Of a DNA stretch of 40,156 nt, positions 15,973-24,909 are shown piece by piece. The position numbers and the translations under genes are program-made. The stretch comes from Treponema sp. Its GTDB lineage: Bacteria > Spirochaetota > Spirochaetia > Treponematales > Breznakiellaceae. The stretch covers positions 1 through 40,156 of the forward strand of contig JAISBR010000079.1 of the NCBI GenBank assembly GCA_031266095.1, given 5' to 3'. The notes under the pieces were generated by a model that worked only from the letters and a program-made list of their open reading frames with translations, searched no databases and had not been told where the DNA came from. Positions within the stretch are counted from its first letter, which is position 1. Each line of letters starts with the position of its first letter.

Positions 15973-16851
15973 TTAGCCCTCAAGCATGGTTCCGATGCCC
16001 TCGTCGGTAAACAACTCAATTAAAAGGGCATGTGGAAGACGACCGTCTATGATATGGGCCTTTTTGACGCCGCAGTCCAGGGCAAGAGCGCAGCATTCGG
16101 CCTTGGGGATCATACCCTTGCTCAGGATACCCTGTTTTCTAAGTTTTTCCAGTTCAAGGCGGGAAGCGGATTTGATAAGGGAATCAGGGGCCCGCAGATC
16201 CCGAAGTATGCCCTTCACATCGGTCATGAGGACGAGTTTTTCCGCCTTCAGCGCTGCGGCGATTCTGGCCGCGGCGGTGTCGGCGTTGATGTTGAGAGCC
16301 CGCCCTTCGTCTTCCCCTGTTCCAAACGCCACCGAGGACACTACCGGAATGGCCTCTGCGTCCAATACACTATTCAGTACGGATGCGTCCACTTTCTCGA
16401 TTTCACCTACCAACCCCAGATCTTCATCCCCCTTAAGGCGGCGGGCTTTGAGCATAGCGCCGTCTATACCGCAGAGGCCGATAGCCCTGCCCCCGGCAAG
16501 CTCAATGAGGCCGGTGATCTCCTTGTTCACCTTGCCGCAAAGGACCATCTGGACAATCTCCATGGTCTCTTCGTCGGTGTAGCGGAGGCCGTTAACAAAG
16601 CGGCTTTCCTTGCCGATTTTTTTCAGCATTGCCTCAATTTCAGGACCGCCGCCGTGGACCAGTACGGTACGGATTCCCACGCAGGCCATGAGGATCACGT
16701 CCTCTATCACCGCCGACTTGAGGTCCTCGTTGATCATGGCGTTGCCGCCGTACTTGACCACTATGGTTTTACCCCGGTAGCGTTGTATATAGGGTAGGGC
16801 GTGAATCAGTACATCAGCCCGGCTGTTGTTGCTTATCAAATTTTCTTCCAT
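15973..16851 (-). CDS. argB: Acetylglutamate kinase
   Basis: Second enzyme of arginine synthesis, phosphorylating N-acetylglutamate with ATP; 292 residues, normal length. The amino-acid-kinase fold is marked by IVVKYGGNAM (ATP site), VLVHGGGPEI (substrate site), LVLMTDVKGIL, and KGMIPKAECCALALDCGVKKAHIIDGR near the end. An N-terminal helix precedes the fold, a trait of arginine-sensitive hexameric kinases, so feedback inhibition by arginine is possible. AAGGGA lies upstream of the ATG. It follows argJ by 12 bases. Confidence 0.95.
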   Translation of the reverse strand: MEENLISNNSRADVLIHALPYIQRYRGKTIVVKYGGNAMINEDLKSAVIEDVILMACVGIRTVLVHGGGPEIEAMLKKIGKESRFVNGLRYTDEETMEIVQMVLCGKVNKEITGLIELAGGRAIGLCGIDGAMLKARRLKGDEDLGLVGEIEKVDASVLNSVLDAEAIPVVSSVAFGTGEDEGRALNINADTAAARIAAALKAEKLVLMTDVKGILRDLRAPDSLIKSASRLELEKLRKQGILSKGMIPKAECCALALDCGVKKAHIIDGRLPHALLIELFTDEGIGTMLEG

Positions 16852-16863
16852 GCATATCCCTTT

Positions 16864-18087
16864 TTAAGAACGATAGTCCCCATTTATCTTCACATAATCG
16901 CAGGTGAGATCACAACCCCACACGGTCGCGCTGCCCGGACCGCTGCCTACGCCGGCGATAATCTCAATCTCCTCTTCGGAAAGAATACGCTTGGCGTCCT
17001 CCTCTGAAAAGGGAACCTGAGCGCCATCCCGGCATACGGTGATTTCACCGGCCCGGCTTTTAAAGCGTACCCCGGCTTTATCGGGATCAAACTCGACGCC
17101 GGCATAACCCAGGGCGCAGAGTACCCGGCCCCAGTTGGCGTCGGCGCCGAAGCAAGCGGTCTTGACCAGGCTGGAAGAGACTACTGATTTTGCCAGGGTT
17201 TCGGCGACGCTTTCACCGGCGCCGCCGTTAACGGTAACGGTAACAAGTTTTGAGGCGCCCTCGCCGTCCCGGGCCATAGCCCGGGCCAGACGGACGCAGG
17301 CTTCCTCAAGGGCGCCGGCAAATATTGCCTGATTCCCGCCTGAGGCGCCGATGGGCTGATTCCCCGCCTCGCCGTTAGCCATGATGATCACCGTGTCGTT
17401 GGTGGAGGTATCACCGTCTACCGTTAGGCGATTAAAGGAACGCCGGACGGCCCGGCGCAGACTCATATCCAGCATTTCACGGGAAATCATCGCATCGGTG
17501 GTGAGAAAACAGAGCATAGTGGCCATGTTGGGATGGATCATTCCCGAACCTTTGGTCATGCCGCCGATCCGTACCGGAACGCCGCCGATCTCAATCTCTA
17601 CCGAAACCTCTTTCTTTCGGGTATCGGTGGTCATAATCGCTTCCAGGGCGGCGGAGTGGCCGGCCTCGTCGCCCCTGAGGCTGTTTGCCAGGGCGGCGGC
17701 GCTGCTCTCAATCGCCGCGATGGGCAGGGGTACGCCGATGACCCCAGTGGAAGCCACCGCTACTTCACGGGAGCTGATGGCGAATTCGTCCGCAACCAGT
17801 TCCGCCATGCGCCGTGCCGCGGTAAGTCCCGCCTCACCGGTACAGCCGTTGGCGTTACCCGAATTAGCGATAATGGCGTGGAGTCCTCCCCCCGTGAGGT
17901 GTTCCCGGCTTACCAGTACGCTGGCGGCCTGCACCCTGTTGGTGGTGAACATGGCCGCCGCCACAGATCTTTTTTCCGAATAGATAAGACCAAGATCCCG
18001 CTTCCTTGAGCCGGCCTTGATACCGCACCAGATGCCGCCCGCCTTAAAACCTCTGGGCGCGCATACGCCGCCCGCAATATCTTTCAT
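16864..18087 (-). CDS. argJ: Bifunctional glutamate N-acetyltransferase / ornithine acetyltransferase
   Basis: ArgJ of 407 residues, which recycles the acetyl group from N-acetylornithine to glutamate and in some organisms also uses acetyl-CoA. The precursor cleaves itself before a Thr nucleophile, here Thr190 in GSGMIHPNMATMLCFLTTDA. The N-terminal CAPRGFKAGGIWCGIK and the NSGNANGCTG motif are typical. Having argJ in the operon means the organism runs the cyclic acetyl route. Intergenic gaps to argC and argB are 12 bases each. Confidence 0.95.
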   Translation of the reverse strand: MKDIAGGVCAPRGFKAGGIWCGIKAGSRKRDLGLIYSEKRSVAAAMFTTNRVQAASVLVSREHLTGGGLHAIIANSGNANGCTGEAGLTAARRMAELVADEFAISSREVAVASTGVIGVPLPIAAIESSAAALANSLRGDEAGHSAALEAIMTTDTRKKEVSVEIEIGGVPVRIGGMTKGSGMIHPNMATMLCFLTTDAMISREMLDMSLRRAVRRSFNRLTVDGDTSTNDTVIIMANGEAGNQPIGASGGNQAIFAGALEEACVRLARAMARDGEGASKLVTVTVNGGAGESVAETLAKSVVSSSLVKTACFGADANWGRVLCALGYAGVEFDPDKAGVRFKSRAGEITVCRDGAQVPFSEEDAKRILSEEEIEIIAGVGSGPGSATVWGCDLTCDYVKINGDYRS

Positions 18088-18099
18088 AATACCACTCCG

Positions 18100-19227
18100 T
18101 TAGAACAGCGCCGGAATAGTTTCCAGGCCGGTTCTTTCATCAAAGGCGAAAATGACATTCATATTTTGAATCGCCTGTCCGGCCGCGCCCTTCACCATAT
18201 TGTCAATAGCGCTCACGATGATCAAGGTCGAACCGCTCTGGTCCGTATGTACCGAAATATCGCAGTAATTGGACTGCCGTACCCGGTTGGTGGAGGCGGT
18301 CAAGCCTGCGGGCAATACCCGTACAAAAGGTTCCTCCCTGTAAAAATCAGCGTAAACCCGGCGGATCTCCACAGCCTTTTCCTGGACTTCCTTTGAGGGA
18401 GGCCTGACCGTGCTCCACGCTTCACCATTTTCCAGGCGCCACCCGGCGCTCAGGGGGATGTAGATGGTACTCAGGATACCCCGGTTCAGGGGCGCAAGAT
18501 GAGGGGTAAAAATCAGAACGGGCGCCCGCTCCGCGATGCCGGTCCCTGCGGCCATGGCCGCGAAATTACGGGCAATCTCCGGTGTGTGCCGGTGGCTTCC
18601 TACTTTGTAGGGGGCTACCGAATCAGTACATTCAGGATAATGGAAGGAACGGGAAGGCTCCCTGCCGCCGCCGGTGACGCCCGAAGCGGAATCCACGACG
18701 ATAGTTCCCGCCGCCGCCAGGCCTTTTGCCAGAGCCGGAAAGGCCCCCAAAGACGCGCCCGTAGGATAACAGCCCGGATTACCGATAATCACCGGTCCCT
18801 CAGCTGCAAGCTCCTTAATCCGCGCCCGGTTCAGCTCCGGCAGGCCGTATACCGAGTGTTTCCGCAGTTCAGGGTACATGTAGGCCTTTCCGTACCACGC
18901 GCTGAATGTGGCCTCGTCATCATCAAAACGGTAATCTGCGGAAAGGTCGATGAAGGGGACGCCCCGCTCAATACAGGCCTTGGCGTAAGGCTCCCCCACG
19001 CCGTGGGGCAGGGCTGCGAACACCACGTCAGCCCCGGCCGCCGCCGCTTCCGGCTTCAAAAGTGAGGCTGAAACCCGCCCCAGGAAGTTAGGGTATATAT
19101 CCTCGATCCGCTCCCCCTCAAAACTTATTGACGCGAGGAGCAGTTCGTCAATTTCAGGATGCCTCGCAAGGAGCCGCGTCAACTCGGCACCCGCATAACC
19201 GGTCGCGCCGATAATACCCGCAATCAT
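18100..19227 (-). CDS. argC: N-acetyl-gamma-glutamyl-phosphate reductase
   Basis: Third step of arginine synthesis: NADPH-dependent reduction of N-acetylglutamyl phosphate to the semialdehyde. It has 375 residues, slightly longer than many ArgC. The Rossmann start is GIIGATGYAGAELTRLL, and the catalytic Cys sits in IIGNPGCYPTGASLG. FTPHLAPLNRGIL and the substrate-binding HRHTPEI are also visible. GGGGGAG gives a strong ribosome binding site. It is the first gene of argC-argJ-argB-lnb-like. argD, argF and argG are not in the window. Confidence 0.95.
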   Translation of the reverse strand: MIAGIIGATGYAGAELTRLLARHPEIDELLLASISFEGERIEDIYPNFLGRVSASLLKPEAAAAGADVVFAALPHGVGEPYAKACIERGVPFIDLSADYRFDDDEATFSAWYGKAYMYPELRKHSVYGLPELNRARIKELAAEGPVIIGNPGCYPTGASLGAFPALAKGLAAAGTIVVDSASGVTGGGREPSRSFHYPECTDSVAPYKVGSHRHTPEIARNFAAMAAGTGIAERAPVLIFTPHLAPLNRGILSTIYIPLSAGWRLENGEAWSTVRPPSKEVQEKAVEIRRVYADFYREEPFVRVLPAGLTASTNRVRQSNYCDISVHTDQSGSTLIIVSAIDNMVKGAAGQAIQNMNVIFAFDERTGLETIPALF

Positions 19228-19390
19228 AGAAAAGCTCCCCCTTAAACATTACTGAGCCGCCTGGCTTCTTTACCGTTACGCTTGTCATAAAATACCCTCT
19301 ACAGGATATATACGACAGTTTGCCAAAAACCGGACATCATATCAAGCCGCGAATTTCAGGTCCGGGGGAGAGGCTGCCGATAATACGGGT

Positions 19391-20272
19391 ATGTTTGATA
19401 TACGGCAAAAGGTTATTGCGAGCAGTACGAGTTTAGGGTGGACGGCGCCGCACGTTAGTTATGTTTATGAGGCGGATGTAACTGAATGGCTGGCGGAATT
19501 AGATACGGTCATTGATAAAAGCAGCGGGGCTAACAAAATTACGCTTAATACGCTTTTAATGAGGGTTGTTGTTGAAGGGATAAAAGCGGCGCCCTGTGTA
19601 AACGCTCATGTTTTTTACAATAAATGGCTTGCTGCGGGACGTGTAAAAGTTTTTGACCGGATCGATATTAATACGCCGGTTTTACTGCCTGATAAGCGGA
19701 TGGTCACGGTTAAATTACCGGACTGCGGCAATAAATCGCTTGAGGAGCTTGCGTTTTGCCATAACCGGCTGCTGAATAAATTAAAAAATACCAATATTGA
19801 TATTGCTTTGCTGAATGTTGGATGGGAGGATACTATTAAAAAACTGAAGCAGGGAGATATTTTTACCCCGATGGGGCGGATACTGGGATTGATGGGAAAA
19901 AACCGCTTGGGAAAAACAGGTAAATATGAACGGGACGCGTATAATAATACGCCTAAAGAATCCCGGCTTTGTAATGATGATTTAAATATGGGTACTATTA
20001 CTGTTTCAAATTTAGGGGCGGCGGCGCGCGGGACCAGCGGGTTTCCGGCGGTGATTAATCTTGTGCCGCCGCAGGTTATGGCGATAGGCATAGGTGCTTT
20101 ACAGGAAAAAGCGGTGGTTTATAAATCGCGGATTACGGGGAGAAAAATAATACCGTTTTGTATTGTGTTTGATCACCGGGCGCTTGATTTTGGCGATGCC
20201 GCCCCGTTGATAAAGGCGATGGATTTGATTTTTCAAGGGGGAAAAACAAAAGAGGAAGCTTGTGTACATTGA
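19391..20272 (+). CDS. Free-standing 2-oxoacid dehydrogenase E2-type acyltransferase domain
   Basis: Protein of 293 residues that matches only the catalytic domain of dihydrolipoyl acyltransferases (CAT-like fold). The lipoyl and subunit-binding domains are absent. The catalytic motif is FDHRALDFGD, with His262 and Asp266 in the H-x-x-x-D pattern, although the Gly that usually follows Asp is shifted by one. GTITVSNLGAAARGTSGFPAVINLVPPQ is the typical beta-strand region before it. No E1 or E3 genes are adjacent. Base composition is clearly more AT-rich than argC and dnaE on either side, suggesting acquisition. The ribosome binding site is weak. It may acylate something other than lipoamide; substrate unknown. 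Confidence 0.8.
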   Translation: MFDIRQKVIASSTSLGWTAPHVSYVYEADVTEWLAELDTVIDKSSGANKITLNTLLMRVVVEGIKAAPCVNAHVFYNKWLAAGRVKVFDRIDINTPVLLPDKRMVTVKLPDCGNKSLEELAFCHNRLLNKLKNTNIDIALLNVGWEDTIKKLKQGDIFTPMGRILGLMGKNRLGKTGKYERDAYNNTPKESRLCNDDLNMGTITVSNLGAAARGTSGFPAVINLVPPQVMAIGIGALQEKAVVYKSRITGRKIIPFCIVFDHRALDFGDAAPLIKAMDLIFQGGKTKEEACVH

Positions 20273-20291
20273 TGCCCCGCGTTGAATCCCT

Positions 20292-20313
20292 CCGCTTGCA
20301 GGAAGCGGCTTTT
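20292..20313 (+). terminator. Terminator after the acyltransferase gene
   Basis: CCGCTT (20292-20297) pairs with AAGCGG (20303-20308) around a five-base loop, followed by CTTTT. It separates the acyltransferase gene from dnaE. Confidence 0.6.
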
Positions 20314-20333
20314 CCCGGTACTATTCCTTATAT

Positions 20334-23300
20334 ATGACTGAATTCGTCCATCTTCATGTACACTCCGATTTCTCCCTGCAGGATGCCGCTGTTTCGGTGT
20401 CGGCCCTGGCGGACAGGGCCGAGGCCCTGGGTATGAGCCATCTGGCCCTCACGGACCATGGGAACCTGTTCGGGGCTATGGAATTGCTTGCCGCGTGCAG
20501 GGAGACCGTCAACGCGGAGGGGCAGCATGAAAAGCGGAAAAAGCCCCTCAAGCCGATTATCGGCTGTGAGGTGTATGTTTTCCCCGGCTCCCGTTTTGAG
20601 AAAAATGGGACGGAAAGCGATAATAAGTACTATCACCTGGTCCTTTTGGCGGCAAACAGGGAGGGCTACCTCAATCTGGTCAAGCTCTGCTCTTTTGCCT
20701 ATACCGAAGGTTTCTACTACCGGCCCCGGATCGACGAGGATTTGCTGAAGCAGTACCACGGCGGCCTCATCGCCCTTTCCGCCTGCGTTTCCGGTGAGAT
20801 ACCCCGGCTTATTCAGGCGGGGAAAACAGAGGAAGCGGAGCAAAAGGCCCGCGCTTACCGGGATCTGTTTGGGGACGATAACTTTTATTTGGAGCTGCAG
20901 GACCACGGCATTCCCGCGGGAAAGCTGAAGGGCAGTTCCCTTTCCCAAAAGGCTATTAATAAGGCCGTCGTGGCCATATCCCGCAAGACCGGCATCCCTC
21001 TGGTGGCTACCAACGATGTGCATTACCTGAACCAGGGGGATCATATTGCCCACGATATCCTGCTCTGCATCGGTACCGGCAAGCCCCGCGAAGAGGAAAA
21101 ACGGAAGAGGTACTACGGGGAGCAGTTCTACTTTAAAACCGGCGACGAGATGGCCGCCCTGTTCCCCGAGTATCCTGAGGCTATTACCAATACGCTGCGG
21201 ATCGCCGAGCGTTGTGTAACCGATGTCCCCACGGTTGAAACCAGGGATCTGGCCCGCTATCTGCCGGAATTTGAAATCCCCCCCGGCTTTGCCGACGCGG
21301 ACACGTACCTGCGGAATCTGACGCTGGAGGGACTTGCCAGACGGTACTCCAGGGAAAAGGCGGCCGCCGATTCGGGGCGCGCGCCGGCGGGCGCTGCGGG
21401 CGAAAGCGGCTATAAATGGGAAGACATCCTCACGCGGGCTGAATATGAACTGGATACCATCATTAAGATGGGTTTCACCGGCTATTTTCTTATTGTCGAG
21501 GATTTTATCAACTGGGCACGGGAGCACGGTATTCCGGTCGGAAAAGGCCGGGGTTCCGGCGCCGGTTCCATTGTGGCGTACTCCCTGTGGATCACCGACA
21601 TTGACCCGCTTAAGTACAAACTGGTTTTCGAGCGGTTCCTCACCATCGAGCGAATATCCATGCCCGACTTCGACATTGACTTTGCCAATGAGGGCCGGGA
21701 CGCGGTGTTTAAGTATGTTACCCAAAAGTACGGCGCCGACCGGGTTGGACAGATCATCACCTTCGGAACTATGGGGGCTAAGGCGGTGATCAAGGATGTG
21801 GCCCGGGCCCTGAGTATCTCTATCCCTGAGTCGAACATGATTAGCAAACTTATCCCCAGGGATCCCAAGATCACGTTGAAGAAAGCGTTTGAGGGTGAGC
21901 CGAAACTGCGGGAGCTGGAGCAGGATCCCCGGTACGCCGAGCTGTTTGCCCTGGCCCGGAAACTTGAGGGACTCAACCGTCATTCCAGCCTCCACGCCGC
22001 CGGGGTGGTGATCGGCAAGTCCGTGCTGTACAACTTTGTTCCCCTCTTCAAAGATCCCAAGACCGGGGGCATAGCCACTCAGTACAGCATGAACTTTCTG
22101 GAAGCGCGCGGCCTGGTGAAGATGGATTTTCTGGGGCTTAAAACCCTGGACGTGATAAAGCATACCGAAGAGCTTATCCGCCTGCGGGGCGGGGAATACG
22201 CGCGGTTCAGTGTTGAGGCTATACCGGAGACCGATGAGGCGACTTTCAAGATGCTGGGAGAGGGGAAGAGCTTTGAGGTGTTCCAGTTTGAATCCGAGGG
22301 GATGCAGAATATTCTCAGACAGGCCAAACCCAATTCGATTGAAGATCTTATCGCCTTAAACTCCCTCTACCGGCCGGGGCCTATGGAGAATATCCCCCAA
22401 TTCGTTGCCGCTAAAAACGGCCGCCAGGCGATACGCTACCCTGATCCCAGCCTTGAGGATGTGCTTAAAGAAACGTACGGCGTCATCGTGTACCAGGAAC
22501 AGGTTATGCAGGTCGCCCGGATCATCGCTGGCTACAGCATGGGACAGGCAGACCTGCTCCGCCGCGCCATGGGGAAGAAGAAGAAAGATATTCTTGACAA
22601 TGAGAAAATCCCCTTCCTCGCCGGGGCGGTACGGCAGGGCTATTCGGAAGCCAAGGCGGGGGAGATCTTCGACATGCTGGTTCCCTTTGCGGGTTATGGC
22701 TTCAACAAGAGCCACGCCGCGGCCTACTCGGTGATCGCCTACCAAACCGCTTACCTCAAGGCTAATTTCCCCGCCGAGTTTATGGCGGCTAACCTTACCA
22801 ACGAGATATACAGCGCCGATAAAGACAAACTTTCCGTATGTATCGACGAGGCCAGGAAAATGGGCCTTGCCATTGATCCGCCGGACATTAACCGTTCCGA
22901 TAAACTCTTTACCGTTGTGGATGGACGTATTGTCTACGGCTTTTTGGGGATCAAGGGCCTGGGTGACGGCGCGGCGGAGGAAATGGTGCGCTGCCGGAAA
23001 GACGGGCCGTACAAGGGCTTTATTGATTTTCTCAGCCGGGTGGATCTGAAGGCGGTGGGTAAAAGCGTCATTGAGCGGCTTGTCCAGACCGGTGCCTTTG
23101 ACACCCTGGGCGTTTCCAGGGAAAACCTGATTGGGAATCTTGAGCGTGCGGTGGAGTACACCGACGCTCAAAAGGAAGATGCACAATTCGGCCAGACCAG
23201 TCTCTTTGGCGATTCAGACGAAGCGGCGGTTCCCGATTTTGCGTTTGAAGACTTTCCTGAGATAAGCCGTGTTGAAAAACTGAAAATAGAAAAACAGTTA

Positions 23301-24320
23301 ATCGGGTTTTATTTTTCCGGTCATCCTATGGATGAATATAAAGAACTCTGGCGGAAGCTGGTAAAGATCGATTTGGGGAAACCTGAAACCCTGGTGAGCG
23401 GAAGCGCTGTGCTGGTGGGAGTAGTCAGGACCGTTAAAACTATTCCCGCTAAAAGCGGGAAAATGGCCTTTACCACTCTGGCGGACTACAACGGTGAAAT
23501 TGAGATGACCTTCTTTCCCAGAGCCTGGGAGAACTGCCAGGACAAAATCAAGGAAGATGAGATCGCTGTGGTCAAGGGGAAAATCGAATACCAGGAAGAC
23601 AGGGATCGCCGGGGCTTTATCGCCGAGGAGTATATCGACCCGGCCGGCGCGGATGACTTGTTCGAACAAGAAAATGTCCTCAGCCGGCAAATGGACGAGT
23701 ACCGCGCCGCCTGGAAAGCTGAGGTACAGCTGAACCTGTCCCGCCCGGAAACGGCGGACCCGCAGGAGGAATATCTCCTTATCGGGATACTAAAAGATAT
23801 ACGGTCCTTTCAGACCCAGAAGGGCCAGGAAATGGCCTCCGCGGCTCTGGCTGATTATAACGGTGAGATAGGGGTTACGTTTTTTCCGAAATCATGGGCC
23901 GAACTGCGGGACAAACTGGAAGAAAACACCATAGCCGCCCTGCGGGGTAAAGTAAAGATGGATTCCTTCAAAAACCGCCATGTCTTTTACCCTGATTCGC
24001 TTCTGAGCCTCAAGCGCCTGAAAAGCAAATACGATAAAATGCCCCCCGGCGGACAGGAGCGGGCCGCCGCGCCCCCCTCAGCCGCGAAGGCGGTCCACAT
24101 CCGGATGCGGCGGGAGGCGCTTGACCAGGACGAGGGCATCTATCCGCTGCGGGACTATCTCACTGGAAATCCCGGTCCCTGCGCGGTGTTTATCCATGTC
24201 CCCGTAGACGACGGTGAAAGGATAGTCCGTACCGTCACTGGAATCGGGACGGTTTCAGGAAGTGAGCCTTTGGCTGCCCTTGGTAATTGTGCCGGAGTCG
24301 CTGAGGTTTGGAGGGAATAA
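20334..24320 (+). CDS. dnaE: DNA polymerase III alpha subunit, with duplicated C-terminal OB domain
   Basis: Replicative polymerase subunit of 1328 residues, against about 1150-1180 for most DnaE. The PHP domain starts at once with HLHVHSDFS and LTDHGNLFG, which fixes the start. The polymerase catalytic acids lie in MPDFDIDFANEGRD (about residues 443-456). FNKSHAAAYSVIAYQTAYLK marks the thumb/finger to HhH region. Two similar OB domains lie near 1020-1102 and 1145-1222; each contains LADYNGEI followed by a TFFP-type strand. Most DnaE have one such domain. No clear ribosome binding site precedes the ATG, so initiation may be leaderless or weak. yggT follows, overlapping by one base. Confidence 0.96.
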   Translation: MTEFVHLHVHSDFSLQDAAVSVSALADRAEALGMSHLALTDHGNLFGAMELLAACRETVNAEGQHEKRKKPLKPIIGCEVYVFPGSRFEKNGTESDNKYYHLVLLAANREGYLNLVKLCSFAYTEGFYYRPRIDEDLLKQYHGGLIALSACVSGEIPRLIQAGKTEEAEQKARAYRDLFGDDNFYLELQDHGIPAGKLKGSSLSQKAINKAVVAISRKTGIPLVATNDVHYLNQGDHIAHDILLCIGTGKPREEEKRKRYYGEQFYFKTGDEMAALFPEYPEAITNTLRIAERCVTDVPTVETRDLARYLPEFEIPPGFADADTYLRNLTLEGLARRYSREKAAADSGRAPAGAAGESGYKWEDILTRAEYELDTIIKMGFTGYFLIVEDFINWAREHGIPVGKGRGSGAGSIVAYSLWITDIDPLKYKLVFERFLTIERISMPDFDIDFANEGRDAVFKYVTQKYGADRVGQIITFGTMGAKAVIKDVARALSISIPESNMISKLIPRDPKITLKKAFEGEPKLRELEQDPRYAELFALARKLEGLNRHSSLHAAGVVIGKSVLYNFVPLFKDPKTGGIATQYSMNFLEARGLVKMDFLGLKTLDVIKHTEELIRLRGGEYARFSVEAIPETDEATFKMLGEGKSFEVFQFESEGMQNILRQAKPNSIEDLIALNSLYRPGPMENIPQFVAAKNGRQAIRYPDPSLEDVLKETYGVIVYQEQVMQVARIIAGYSMGQADLLRRAMGKKKKDILDNEKIPFLAGAVRQGYSEAKAGEIFDMLVPFAGYGFNKSHAAAYSVIAYQTAYLKANFPAEFMAANLTNEIYSADKDKLSVCIDEARKMGLAIDPPDINRSDKLFTVVDGRIVYGFLGIKGLGDGAAEEMVRCRKDGPYKGFIDFLSRVDLKAVGKSVIERLVQTGAFDTLGVSRENLIGNLERAVEYTDAQKEDAQFGQTSLFGDSDEAAVPDFAFEDFPEISRVEKLKIEKQLIGFYFSGHPMDEYKELWRKLVKIDLGKPETLVSGSAVLVGVVRTVKTIPAKSGKMAFTTLADYNGEIEMTFFPRAWENCQDKIKEDEIAVVKGKIEYQEDRDRRGFIAEEYIDPAGADDLFEQENVLSRQMDEYRAAWKAEVQLNLSRPETADPQEEYLLIGILKDIRSFQTQKGQEMASAALADYNGEIGVTFFPKSWAELRDKLEENTIAALRGKVKMDSFKNRHVFYPDSLLSLKRLKSKYDKMPPGGQERAAAPPSAAKAVHIRMRREALDQDEGIYPLRDYLTGNPGPCAVFIHVPVDDGERIVRTVTGIGTVSGSEPLAALGNCAGVAEVWRE

Positions 24321-24907
24321 TGCGTGTGATTATGAATCTGTTGGCGAATCTCGCCGCCCTGTATTCGCTGTTGATTTTAATTAGGGTGATGCTTACCTGG
24401 TTCAGCGGCGCTCAGTACGGAAAACCTGTTGAGCTGTTGAGTACGGTTACTGATCCGTATCTTGATTGGTGGCGCCGCACCCTGCGGCTGCGCGCCGGGT
24501 TTCTGGACCTTTCGCCCATCGCCGCCATGGCAGCCCTTTCCCTGGCCCAGAGTATTTTTTCCACCATTGCCCGTTATGGCAGGATCAGCCTGGGGATCAT
24601 TCTGTTCATTGTCCTTTCCGCGGTCTGGTCGGCGGTGTCCTTTCTGCTCGGTTTCTGTCTCATCGTCCTTATCCTGCGCTTTATCGCCTTTATGACAAAC
24701 CGTAATATCTACGGTACTTTCTGGCGGATCATCGATACTATCTCCCAGCCTTTGCTCTACCGGATCAGCCGGATCCTGTTCGGCAAGCGTCTGGTCAGCT
24801 ACCTTGCCAAAATCATCGCCGCCATTGTGGTCTTGGCCGCAATCTGGATCGGCGGGGGATTTGCCCTGCGGCTGCTTACCCGTCTTTTGCTCAAACTCCC
24901 CGTGTAG
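24320..24907 (+). CDS. YggT-family membrane protein
   Basis: Membrane protein of 195 residues with two YggT modules, each a pair of hydrophobic helices around short amphipathic stretches. LILIRVMLTWFSG and the later FWRIIDTISQPLLYRISRIL are the recognisable parts (the latter about residues 135-155). YggT proteins are linked to osmotic-shock tolerance, cell division or chloroplast-type thylakoid complexes in various groups, without a settled biochemical role. GGAGGG precedes ATG 24320, which overlaps the dnaE stop by one base, favouring it over an in-frame ATG four codons upstream. recG starts two bases after the stop. Confidence 0.82.
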   Translation: MRVIMNLLANLAALYSLLILIRVMLTWFSGAQYGKPVELLSTVTDPYLDWWRRTLRLRAGFLDLSPIAAMAALSLAQSIFSTIARYGRISLGIILFIVLSAVWSAVSFLLGFCLIVLILRFIAFMTNRNIYGTFWRIIDTISQPLLYRISRILFGKRLVSYLAKIIAAIVVLAAIWIGGGFALRLLTRLLLKLPV

Positions 24908-24909
24908 AG

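Noticed and set aside
20328..22163. Long 611-codon open frame antisense to dnaE
   Set aside because: It is the shadow of a conserved polymerase gene in GC-rich DNA, has no domain and no ribosome binding site.
22356..23186. 276-codon antisense frame inside dnaE
   Set aside because: Same reason: the coding strand is clearly dnaE.
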